Below, in pieces: positions 43,757-51,685 of a stretch of DNA of 64,000 nt; position 1 is the first letter of the stretch; each line of letters starts with the position of its first letter. Origin of the DNA: Alphaproteobacteria bacterium HGW-Alphaproteobacteria-4 (GTDB lineage: Bacteria; Pseudomonadota; Alphaproteobacteria; Rhodobacterales; Rhodobacteraceae); the NCBI GenBank assembly GCA_002842855.1, contig PHEE01000003.1:62001-126000 (forward strand), read 5' to 3'. A program made the translations under genes and the position numbers. The notes beneath the pieces were generated by a model, which did no database searches, had not been told where the DNA came from, and saw nothing but the letters and a program-made list of their open reading frames with translations.

Positions 43757-43777
43757 GGGGCGGCCCGGCGCCGCCCC
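43757..43777. terminator. Hairpin between convergent prpE and NAD kinase genes
   Basis: A perfect 8-bp stem (GGGGCGGC, loop CCGGC, GCCGCCCC) fills the 35-bp gap between the two stop codons. There is no T-run. Confidence 0.6.
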
Positions 43778-43783
43778 TGCCCC

Positions 43784-44545
43784 TCAGACGAACTGTTCGC
43801 GCATCAGCCGCTCGCCCAGCCCATGCCCGTTTTCAAACAGGATGCGGTGCAAGACAGTGGGTTCGGAGCGGATCTCGACCCAAAGCACCGGCCGGACCGA
43901 TCGACCGTCGGCATCGGCCATGACCGGGCGCTTATCGGGTTCCAGCACATCGAACCGCACGGTGGCGGCCTTTGGCAAAATTGCGCCGCGCCAACGGCGG
44001 GGCCGAAAAGCGGCAACCGCGGTCAGGGCCAGAACATCGGACCCGATCGGCAAGATCGGCCCGTGCGCGGAATAGTTGTAGGCGGTGGAACCGGCGGGGG
44101 TGCAGACGATGGCGCCGTCACAGACCAGTTCCGCGAGCCGCTCTTTGCCGTTCACCGAAATGCGCAGCTTTGCCGCCTGCGGCCCGGCGCGCAACACCGA
44201 GACGTCGTTGATAGCCAGCGCCTCGTGCACCTGCCCATCGACGGTTTGTGCGCGCATGGCAAGCGGGTTCAGCACCGCCTCTTCGGCCTCTGTCACCCGC
44301 GCGGGCAGACCATCTTCGGCGTAGTCGTTCATCAGAAACCCGATGGTGCCGCAGTTCATGCCATAGACCGGCAGGCCCCGCCCCTCATGCAGGGTTTGGA
44401 GCATCAGGCCATCGCCTCCAAGCGCCACGACAACGTTGGCCTTATCGGTTGGCACCTGCCCATAGCGCGCCACGAGCACCGCGAGCGCGGTTTGCGCGGG
44501 GGCGCTGGCCGAGGCGACAAAATGGATACGGGGGGCGGCGCGCAT
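43784..44545 (-). CDS. nadK: NAD kinase
   Basis: The enzyme phosphorylates NAD to NADP. The 253-residue product has the family motifs VVVALGGDGLMLQTLHE (about residues 37-53), YGMNCGTIGFLMN, the substrate loop LAINDVSVLR and CTPAGSTAYNYSAHGPILPI (about 150-169). The start at 44545 has GGAGG upstream and fits the short alphaproteobacterial form; the in-frame ATG at 44698 would overlap the glyA promoter region. It is divergent from glyA. Confidence 0.93.
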   Translation of the reverse strand: MRAAPRIHFVASASAPAQTALAVLVARYGQVPTDKANVVVALGGDGLMLQTLHEGRGLPVYGMNCGTIGFLMNDYAEDGLPARVTEAEEAVLNPLAMRAQTVDGQVHEALAINDVSVLRAGPQAAKLRISVNGKERLAELVCDGAIVCTPAGSTAYNYSAHGPILPIGSDVLALTAVAAFRPRRWRGAILPKAATVRFDVLEPDKRPVMADADGRSVRPVLWVEIRSEPTVLHRILFENGHGLGERLMREQFV

Positions 44546-44718
44546 GGTTTCCTCCGAGGTCCGGAAAACCTTTGCGCGCGCCGATAGGAAACACAAGCGC
44601 CGAACCGGCGCGTTTGTGGCGCCTTTTGCCGCGCCAAATAGCGCAATTGCCGCTTTGCGTGCTTTCGGGTTGTGGCCCGGTGCGCTAAATGGGGCCAAAC
44701 CTTCCTGAGGAGAAGCCC

Positions 44719-45955
44719 ATGACCGCCGCCACCCGTGATACCGGCTATTTCACCGAAACGCTTGCCAGCCGCGACCCCGAGATTGCCGCCGCGATTCGGT
44801 CAGAACTCGGCCGCCAGCAGCACGAGATCGAGCTGATCGCCTCGGAAAACATCGTCTCTGCGGCGGTGCTTGAGGCACAAGGCTCGGTGATGACCAACAA
44901 ATACGCCGAGGGCTACCCCGGCAAGCGCTACTATGGCGGCTGCGAATTTGTCGATGTGGCCGAAAACCTTGCCATCGAGCGGGCGAAAAGGCTGTTTGGC
45001 TGCGGCTTTGCCAATGTGCAGCCGAACTCGGGCAGCCAGGCCAACCAGGGCGTTTTCAACGCGCTTCTGAAGCCGGGCGACACCATTCTGGGCATGAACC
45101 TCGCCAGCGGCGGGCACCTTACGCACGGCGCGGCGCCAAACCAATCCGGCAAATGGTTCAACGCGATCCAGTATGGCGTGCGCGCGCAAGACAACCGCAT
45201 CGATTATGACGAGGTGGCGCGGCTGGCGCGCGAACATCACCCGAAAATGATCATTGCCGGGGGCTCCGCCATTCCGCGGCAGATCGATTTTGCCGCCTTC
45301 CGTGCAATTGCCGATGAGGTGGGCGCGCTGTTGATGGTGGACATGGCGCATTTTGCGGGCCTGGTGGCGGGCGGCGCGCACCCCTCGCCCTTCCCCTATG
45401 CCGATGTCGCCACCACCACCACGCACAAAACGCTGCGGGGCCCGCGCGGCGGCATGATTCTGACCAATGACGAAGCATGTGATCGCCGCCAAGGCGGTGG
45501 CCTTTGGCGAGGCGCTGCGCCCCGAGTTCGCGGCCTATGCGGCGCAGGTGGTGAAAAATGCGCAGGCGCTGGCGGATGAGTTGATGAAGGGCGGGCTGGC
45601 GATTGTGACCGGCGGCACCGACACCCACCTGATGCTGGTTGACCTCAGGCCCAAGGGCGTTAAGGGCAACACCACCGAAAAGGCGCTCGGGCGCGCGCAT
45701 ATCACCTGCAACAAGAACGGCATTCCGTTTGACCCCGAAAAGCCCACCGTAACCTCGGGTGTGCGGCTGGGCACCCCGGCAGGCACCACGCGCGGTTTCG
45801 GTGAGGCCGAGTTCCGCGAGATCGGGCGCTGGATCGTCGAAGTGGTCGATGGCCTTGCGGCAAATGGCGAGGAAGATAACGGCACCGTCGAGGCCGCAGT
45901 GCGTGCCAAGGTTGCTGTGCTTTGCGCCAAGTTTCCGATCTATCCGGGGCTGTGA
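44719..45955 (+). pseudogene. glyA: Serine hydroxymethyltransferase, interrupted by internal deletion
   Basis: GlyA makes glycine and methylene-tetrahydrofolate from serine. The first part (from ATG 44719, with TGAGGAG upstream) is faithful to the family: [40 protein letters not shown], and the PLP-lysine block [20 protein letters not shown]. After NDE (45474) the frame changes. [20 protein letters not shown] onward is read one base later, to the normal end KFPIYPGL at 45955. Relatives have about 20 residues between these blocks, including the conserved FPGIQGGPLM segment, so roughly 59 bp appear to be missing. The first frame runs on to 45579. Unless the assembly is wrong, the enzyme is inactive and another glyA should exist. 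Confidence 0.88.
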
Positions 45956-46806
45956 CCCCATCGCACCGCCCTGCGCCGCCGACCGCCGAGATCGAGCGGC
46001 GGCTTGGCGACGCGGTGCGCGCGCGGCTGCCGCACCGGCTGGCAGAATTCGTGATGTTTGTGCTCAAGCAAGGCTGGGCCTGCCTTTTCGGCGGACTGAT
46101 GCTTGCCGCGATCATTGCCAGCAAGGCAGTCTGGCAACCCGATTGGGCGGTGCAGCGCTACGATGCGCTGTTCGCTTTTGCGCTGCTGACGCAGGCGATG
46201 TTCCTCAGGCTCCGGCTTGAAACCTGGGCCGAGGCGCGGGTGATATTGCTGTTTCACCTTACCGGCACGGCGATGGAATGGTTCAAGGTCGGCGCCGGGT
46301 CCTGGGGCTACCCCGAGCCCGGCCTGATCAAGCTGTTCGGGGTGCCGCTGTTTTCGGGCTTCATGTATGCCTCGGTCGGCTCATACATCGCGCGGGTAAT
46401 CCGCATTTTCGACATGCGCTTTGCGCCTTACCCGCCTTTTTGGCAAAGCGTGGTGCTGGCGGGCGCGATCTATGCCAATTTCTTCACGCACCACTATCTG
46501 CCCGACATCCGGCTGGCACTGTTTGCGGCGACGGTGCTGATGTTCGCCCATACTCGCGTCTGGTTCACGTTGTCGCGGCGCTACTGGATGCCGATGCCGC
46601 TGGCGGCGTTTCTGGCAAGCCTGTTTTTGTGGCTGGCAGAAAATATCGGCACGGCCACCGGTACCTGGCTCTATTCCGGCCAGACGTCAACGCAACTGGT
46701 TTCACTGGGCAAACTCGGGTCCTGGTATCTGTTGCTCTGGGTCAGTTTCGTCACCGTCTCGCTGGTGTCACGCGCCGCGATCGACAGGGCAGCGCTTTAC
46801 AGGTAG
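45952..46806 (+). CDS. DUF817 family integral membrane protein
   Basis: This 284-residue protein has about eight hydrophobic segments. Sequence blocks [40 protein letters not shown] and [19 protein letters not shown] match the DUF817 family, whose function is unknown. The chosen start is GTG 45952, which overlaps the glyA stop as GTGA and implies co-translation; with glyA broken upstream, ribosome delivery to this gene may be affected. Its 3' end overlaps the convergent small gene by ten bases. Confidence 0.78.
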   Translation: MTPSHRPAPPTAEIERRLGDAVRARLPHRLAEFVMFVLKQGWACLFGGLMLAAIIASKAVWQPDWAVQRYDALFAFALLTQAMFLRLRLETWAEARVILLFHLTGTAMEWFKVGAGSWGYPEPGLIKLFGVPLFSGFMYASVGSYIARVIRIFDMRFAPYPPFWQSVVLAGAIYANFFTHHYLPDIRLALFAATVLMFAHTRVWFTLSRRYWMPMPLAAFLASLFLWLAENIGTATGTWLYSGQTSTQLVSLGKLGSWYLLLWVSFVTVSLVSRAAIDRAALYR

Positions 46807-47168
46807 TCGCGCCAGACCATCACCCCAAACACCGTGGCGGCCGTGACGACCAGAACGAACACGACCGTCGCCGCAAGGTTTAGCGCGAAGCCGCGTCTGC
46901 GGGCCCCTGCGCCGATGGGCTTGAGATGATGCACCAGCGCGTCATAGGCGAGCGAAACCCGTTCCATGTCAATCTGGCGTGCAAGTTTCGGGCTGAGCGA
47001 GCTAGCCTCGGCATCAATCAGCAATTCGGCCTCGGCGCGCAGTTTGCGCGGCAACGCGCGGCCCCGGTGCGCAAGTTTCGCGCGCAGTCCGGTGCCGCGC
47101 GCCTTTAGCCGTTCTTCCATCAGCTGCGCCACGCGCTCGGACATCTGGTGAAGGGTCAGCGGGTTCAT
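46797..47168 (-). CDS. Small protein with C-terminal membrane anchor
   Basis: This 123-residue protein has a helical, basic cytoplasmic N-terminal part (about residues 1-88, including QMSERVAQLMEERLKARGTG) and one C-terminal membrane helix (about 95-117, LNLAATVVFVLVVTAATVFG). No catalytic motif is seen. It is divergent from the alpha/beta hydrolase and converges on the DUF817 gene. Function unknown; tail-anchored proteins of this size are common near the inner membrane. Confidence 0.65.
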   Translation of the reverse strand: MNPLTLHQMSERVAQLMEERLKARGTGLRAKLAHRGRALPRKLRAEAELLIDAEASSLSPKLARQIDMERVSLAYDALVHHLKPIGAGARRRGFALNLAATVVFVLVVTAATVFGVMVWRDYL

Positions 47169-47259
47169 GCAACCTCCGGGTTCGCGCCGAGCCTAGCGAC
47201 TGCGCGCGGGGCGCGCAACGGCACTGGCAGCTGTCAGGGCGCTGCGCTAGACTCGCGCC

Positions 47260-48024
47260 ATGTTGAATCTTGTTCTTCACGGCGCGCCCTCGCCGCACCA
47301 CCCGCCACTTCTGATCGTGCACGGCCTTTTCGGGTCGGCGCGCAACTGGAGTGTGATCGCGCGACGACTGTCGGAGGACCGGCAGGTGATCGCCGTCGAC
47401 ATGCGCAACCACGGCGACAGCAAATGGGATTTGGCGCATGGCTATGAAGAGCTCGCCGCCGATCTTTCCGCCGTGATCGCCGGGCATGGCGGGCAGGCCG
47501 ATGTGCTTGGCCATTCGATGGGCGGCAAGGCCGCGATGCAATTGGCGCTGAGCGCGCCAGCCCGCGTGCGCCGTCTTGTGGTGGCCGACATCGCGCCGGT
47601 GGCCTATGGCCACACCCAGCGGCACCTGATCAAGGCGATGCAAGCGCTCGACCTGGAGGGGCTAGGGTTGCGGTCCGAGGCCGACCGGCGGCTGGCACTG
47701 GCGGTGCCCGATACCGGGGTGCGGGCGTTCTTGCTGCAATCGCTCGACCTCAAGGCAGCCCCCGCACGCTGGAAGTTGAACCTCGCGGCGCTTGATGCCG
47801 AGATGGAACGCATCATCGGCTGGCCCGGCACTGCGGGGCAGTTTGCGGGCCCGACGCTTTTTGTGAAGGGCGCATTGTCAGATTATATCCGCCCCGAACA
47901 CCGCGCCGCGATCATGGCGCAGTTTCCGGCGGCCGAGTTTGCCGAAATTGCTGGCGCAGGGCACTGGCTGCACGCCGATGCCCCGCGCGAGTTCGAGGCG
48001 GTTGTGCGCGAATTTCTGGCCTAG
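47260..48024 (+). CDS. Alpha/beta-fold hydrolase (YbfF-like esterase)
   Basis: This 254-residue serine hydrolase has the oxyanion-side LLIVHGLFGSARNWSVIAR (about residues 17-35), DMRNHGDSKW, the nucleophile elbow LGHSMGGKAAM (serine at about residue 90) and the terminal histidine in AGAGHWLHADAP (about 233). The pattern is that of YbfF-type esterases, which cleave short acyl esters in vitro; the physiological substrate is unknown. Its stop overlaps that of the convergent cytochrome b561 gene by four bases. Confidence 0.85.
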   Translation: MLNLVLHGAPSPHHPPLLIVHGLFGSARNWSVIARRLSEDRQVIAVDMRNHGDSKWDLAHGYEELAADLSAVIAGHGGQADVLGHSMGGKAAMQLALSAPARVRRLVVADIAPVAYGHTQRHLIKAMQALDLEGLGLRSEADRRLALAVPDTGVRAFLLQSLDLKAAPARWKLNLAALDAEMERIIGWPGTAGQFAGPTLFVKGALSDYIRPEHRAAIMAQFPAAEFAEIAGAGHWLHADAPREFEAVVREFLA

Positions 48025-48509
48025 CCGGGCCGCTTCATCCGCGCGATCAGGTTCGTTTTCAGCACGAACTGGTGGTAAAGCGCACCCAGAACATGCAGGC
48101 CAACCAGAACCAGCAGCAGCGAGGTCATCACCTCATGCACTCCGGCGCTGGCCTTGACGCCCGCAAACCATGCCATGCCCCCCGAAACCACCAGCAGCGC
48201 CAGAACCAGATACAGCAGCCCGTGGGTGATCTTGCCCACCAGTTTCAACGCTGGCGCTTCTTCTGCGGGCGGCGGCGGCGCGCCGCGGGTCATGCGCAGC
48301 ACCAGCCGCCACAATACCAGCGCCAGAATTGAAAACCCGACGACGACATGCGCGGTGATCAGCACGCTTGGGGAAATTTCTTGCCCGCGCTCGATCGCGC
48401 GCCACGCCTGCCCCATCGGCTCATTCAGCAGAAACTGCGGGACGATCAGCAGTGCGACAAGCCAGTGCAGCCAAATCTGCGAGGCCGAGTAACCGGTAGG
48501 ATTGGACAT
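48021..48509 (-). CDS. Cytochrome b561 family protein
   Basis: This 162-residue inner-membrane dihaem cytochrome has four helices. Haem-ligand histidines are visible in SASQIWLHWLVALLIV (about residue 15), VLITAHVVVGFSILA (about 51), GKITHGLLYLVLAL (about 93) and VLVGLHVLGALYHQFVLK (about 137). Bacterial members oxidise quinol or accept electrons, some in superoxide defence. The start at 48509 is set by GAGGAAAAC upstream. Confidence 0.88.
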   Translation of the reverse strand: MSNPTGYSASQIWLHWLVALLIVPQFLLNEPMGQAWRAIERGQEISPSVLITAHVVVGFSILALVLWRLVLRMTRGAPPPPAEEAPALKLVGKITHGLLYLVLALLVVSGGMAWFAGVKASAGVHEVMTSLLLVLVGLHVLGALYHQFVLKTNLIARMKRPG

Positions 48510-48584
48510 GTTTTCCTCAAAATCACAGGTGCGCCGAGGCACCATGGCAGATAACGCGCGGCGCCGGGCTTTCCGTCGCGCGGT

Positions 48585-48767
48585 TCAGGCCGACAGGATC
48601 TTTTTGGCAATGATCCAGGCTGTCGGCAGCCCAAGCACGGCCCCGATGACCGCCGCCCAGAGGATCGAGCGCAGATCATCGCGCCCGGTGGTCAGCGCGG
48701 CGATGACAAGAATACCGGCGAGCGTGGGGCCCGCGAGCGCGTAAAGAATGGATGCAAGACGGAACAT
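48585..48767 (-). CDS. Small two-helix membrane protein
   Basis: This 60-residue protein is almost entirely two membrane helices (MFRLASILYALAGPTLAGIL, and WAAVIGAVLGLPTAWIIAKK) with a short loop. Similar tiny proteins occur widely in Rhodobacteraceae, sometimes mislabelled as CTP synthetase. No motif suggests a function. The next gene on this strand begins upstream at 49079, a lipoprotein. Confidence 0.65.
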   Translation of the reverse strand: MFRLASILYALAGPTLAGILVIAALTTGRDDLRSILWAAVIGAVLGLPTAWIIAKKILSA

Positions 48768-48791
48768 TTGGGTCTCCTGAAAGCGCGCGTT

Positions 48792-49079
48792 TCATGCGCG
48801 CGCCTCGCCGGTATCACCCGGCAGGCCGGTGACCACGCTGCCCGGCAGCACCCGGCAACCGGTGGTCTGTTCCACCGCGCGGACCATCAGCGCAGGCACC
48901 GGGGCGCGTTCGGCCAGCGGCAGGTAGCCCATGCGGATCACCTCGGCCGCATTGCCCTTGTGCAGCACCACGAAACGGATGCCCTCAAGCGTGACCTCGT
49001 GCCGGGCGGCGCCGAAGAATTCGGGCGCGGGCGAGGCGCAGGAAGCCAATGCGGCAAGGGCGAGAAACGAAAGGCGCAT
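48792..49079 (-). CDS. Small lipoprotein
   Basis: This 95-residue protein has a short signal and lipobox (MRLSFLALAALASC, cysteine at residue 14). The mature part contains FFGAARHEVTLEGIRFVVLH and GYLPLAERAPVPALMVRAVE, a small alpha-beta domain not assigned to a family. It probably sits in the outer membrane or periplasm and is probably co-transcribed with the 60-residue membrane protein downstream. Confidence 0.65.
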   Translation of the reverse strand: MRLSFLALAALASCASPAPEFFGAARHEVTLEGIRFVVLHKGNAAEVIRMGYLPLAERAPVPALMVRAVEQTTGCRVLPGSVVTGLPGDTGEARA

Positions 49080-49098
49080 GGCGACGAGCGTGCCCGCA

Positions 49099-49112
49099 TT
49101 TGGTTAACCAAA
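49099..49112. promoter_or_regulatory. Palindrome TTTGGTTAACCAAA with a near-CtrA box
   Basis: This perfect 14-bp palindrome lies between the divergent lipoprotein and flavoprotein genes. Its centre also begins TTAA-N7-TTAC (49104-49118), one base from the CtrA consensus TTAA-N7-TTAA of alphaproteobacteria. It is 20 bases before the lipoprotein start. Confidence 0.4.
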
Positions 49113-49206
49113 GGTTACTTCCATCGGTTCTGCGGCACCGAATCCCGTTGCAGTTTCGCGCGCGGCTTCGCACTCTGCCCCTACCCCTCGAACCCCGGAG
49201 CGCGCC

Positions 49207-51657
49207 ATGATCGCCCTGCCAAAATCCGCCCGCGTCGTCATCATCGGCGGCGGTGTTTCGGGCTGTTCGGTCGCCTATCACCTTGCGCGCCTTGGCTGGC
49301 GCGACATCGTGCTGCTGGAACGCAAACAACTGACCTCTGGCACCACCTGGCACGCGGCGGGGCTGGTTGGGCAGTTGCGCGCCAGCCTGAACATGACCCG
49401 GCTGGCCAAGTATTCCGCCGACCTTTACGCGCGGCTTGGTGCCGAAACCGGGCTTGCCACCGGCTTTCGTGCCTGCGGGTCAATCTCGGTGGCGCTTACC
49501 GGCGAGCGGCGCGAGGAACTCTTGCGCCAGGCGGGGCTGGCGCGCGCCTTCGGGGTCGAGGTCAGCGAGCTTTCTATAAGCGAAATCAAGGCTATGTATC
49601 CGCATCTCAATACCGATGGCGTAACCATGGGCGTGCATCTGCCCGCCGACGGCCAGGCCGACCCCGGCAATATCGCGCTGGCCTTGGCCAAGGGCGCGCG
49701 GGCGGCGGGGGCGCTGATTGCCGAAGGGGTGCGCGTGGTGGCGGTGACCCAGGTCGATGGCCGGGTGTCGGGGGTTGACTGGGTGCAGGGCGAGGCGCGC
49801 GGGCACATCCGCGCCGATCTGGTGGTGAACTGCGCGGGCATGTGGGGGCGCGATCTGGCGGCGGCCTCGGGCGTGGCGCTGCCGCTGCATGCCTGTGAGC
49901 ATTTCTACATCGTTACCGAAGCCATTCCGGGCCTTGGCCAGTTGCCGGTGCTGCGGGTGCCCGACGAATGCGCCTATTACAAGGAAGACGCGGGCAAGAT
50001 ACTGCTTGGCGCGTTCGAGCCGGTGGCGAAACCCTGGGGCATGGCGGGCATTCCCGAAAGTTTCTGCTTTGATCAGTTGCCGGAGGATTTCGACCATTTC
50101 GAGCCGATCTTGGCGGCGGCGGTCAACCGCATGCCGATGTTGGCAAACGCGGGCATCCACACGTTTTTCAACGGCCCGGAAAGTTTCACCCCGGACGACC
50201 GCTATTATCTGGGCGAGGCACCGGAACTGGCGGGCTACTGGGTGGCGGCGGGCTATAACTCGATCGGCATCGTTTCGGCGGGCGGCGCGGGCATGGCACT
50301 GGCAGCGTGGATGGACACGGGCGAGCCGCCGTTTGATCTTTGGGATGTCGATATCCGCCGCGCGCAACCGTTCCAGAAGAACCGCCGCTATCTGCGCGCG
50401 CGCGTTACCGAAACGCTGGGGTTGCTTTACGCCGACCATTTCCCCTATCGCCAGCCCGCCACCGCGCGCGGCATCCGCCGCTCGCCCTTGCACGCGCATC
50501 TGAAAGCCGCCGGTGCGGTCTTTGGCGAAACTGCGGGGTGGGAGCGCGCGAACTGGTTTGCGGGCGAGGGCGAGGCGCGCGAATACCGCTATTCCTGGGC
50601 ACGGCAGAACTGGTTTGCCAACTCCGCCGCCGAGCACCGGGCGCTGCGCGAGGGTGTGGGCCTGCTCGATATGTCGAGTTTCGGCAAGATAAGGGTCGAG
50701 GGGCCGGGGGCGCTGGCGCTTTTGCAACGGGTTTGTGCAGGTCAGGTCGATGTCGATACGGGGCGCATCGTCTATTGCCAGATGCTGAACGCGCGCGGCG
50801 GCATCGAATGCGACCTTACCGTAACGCGGCTGAGCGAAACCGGCTTCCTGCTGGTGGTGCCCGCCGCGACCTTGCAGCGTGATCTGGCGTGGTTGCGCAG
50901 GCATCTGGGCAACGATCTGGCGATCATCACCGATGTGACCGCCGCCGAAGCGGTGCTGTGCCTGATGGGGCCAAAATCGCGCGCCGTGCTGGCCGCCTGT
51001 TCGCCCGCCGATCTTTCCAACGCCGGGCACGCCTTTGGCACCGCGCGCGAAATCGAGGTGGGCATGGGGTTGGCCCGCGCCCACCGCATCAGCTATGTGG
51101 GCGAGTTGGGCTGGGAGCTTTATGTATCGACCGATCAGGCCGCGCATGTGTTCGAGGCGCTGGTCGCGGCAGGGGCGGCGGAGGGGCTGAAGCTTTGCGG
51201 GCTGCACGCGATGAATTCGTGCCGGATGGAAAAGGCCTACCGCAGCTTTGGTCATGACATTTCCGATGAAGATCATGTGCTGGAAGCGGGGCTTGGCTTT
51301 GCTGTGGCGCTCGACAAACCGGATTTCATTGGCCGCGATGCGGTGCTGCGCAAGCGCGAGGCGGGGCTGACGCGGCGGCTGGTGCAGTTTCTGCTGACCG
51401 ACCCCGGGCCGATGCTTTACCACAATGAACCGATCCTGCGCGACGGCCGCATTGTGGGGGTGCTCGCCTCGGGGGCCTATGGGCACACACTTGGCGGCTC
51501 GGTGGGGTTGGGTTATGTGCCCTGCGCGCAGCTGGGCGAAGCTGCCGCCGAAACGCTGGCCGCGCACTATGAGATCGAGGTGGCAGGGCGGCGGTTTGCA
51601 GCGCGCGCCAGCCTTGCGCCGCTCTATGACCCGAAGGCAGAACGCCCGCGCGCCTGA
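49207..51657 (+). CDS. Dimethylglycine/sarcosine dehydrogenase-like flavoprotein with GcvT domain
   Basis: This 816-residue enzyme has an N-terminal FAD oxidase domain (VVIIGGGVSGCSVAYHLARL, about residues 10-29, then TSGTTWHAAGLVGQLR with the histidine that carries covalent FAD in relatives). A C-terminal folate-binding aminomethyltransferase domain from about residue 430 has WARQNWFANSAAEHRALREG, YVGELGWELYVSTDQAAHV and KAYRSFGHDISDEDHVLEAG. It should demethylate an N-methylated glycine or related amine and pass the one-carbon unit to tetrahydrofolate. The exact substrate is not certain. The gene is monocistronic, with a strong hairpin overlapping its stop. Confidence 0.85.
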   Translation: MIALPKSARVVIIGGGVSGCSVAYHLARLGWRDIVLLERKQLTSGTTWHAAGLVGQLRASLNMTRLAKYSADLYARLGAETGLATGFRACGSISVALTGERREELLRQAGLARAFGVEVSELSISEIKAMYPHLNTDGVTMGVHLPADGQADPGNIALALAKGARAAGALIAEGVRVVAVTQVDGRVSGVDWVQGEARGHIRADLVVNCAGMWGRDLAAASGVALPLHACEHFYIVTEAIPGLGQLPVLRVPDECAYYKEDAGKILLGAFEPVAKPWGMAGIPESFCFDQLPEDFDHFEPILAAAVNRMPMLANAGIHTFFNGPESFTPDDRYYLGEAPELAGYWVAAGYNSIGIVSAGGAGMALAAWMDTGEPPFDLWDVDIRRAQPFQKNRRYLRARVTETLGLLYADHFPYRQPATARGIRRSPLHAHLKAAGAVFGETAGWERANWFAGEGEAREYRYSWARQNWFANSAAEHRALREGVGLLDMSSFGKIRVEGPGALALLQRVCAGQVDVDTGRIVYCQMLNARGGIECDLTVTRLSETGFLLVVPAATLQRDLAWLRRHLGNDLAIITDVTAAEAVLCLMGPKSRAVLAACSPADLSNAGHAFGTAREIEVGMGLARAHRISYVGELGWELYVSTDQAAHVFEALVAAGAAEGLKLCGLHAMNSCRMEKAYRSFGHDISDEDHVLEAGLGFAVALDKPDFIGRDAVLRKREAGLTRRLVQFLLTDPGPMLYHNEPILRDGRIVGVLASGAYGHTLGGSVGLGYVPCAQLGEAAAETLAAHYEIEVAGRRFAARASLAPLYDPKAERPRA

Positions 51658-51671
51658 GACGCGCGGGCGTT
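51641..51671. terminator. Strong hairpin overlapping the flavoprotein stop codon
   Basis: This perfect 12-bp stem (AACGCCCGCGCG, loop CCTGAGA, CGCGCGGGCGTT) has the TGA stop in the loop. It serves the plus-strand flavoprotein and probably the convergent EF-G-like gene, which ends at 51686. Confidence 0.7.
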
Positions 51672-51685
51672 CATTTGACCTGTTC

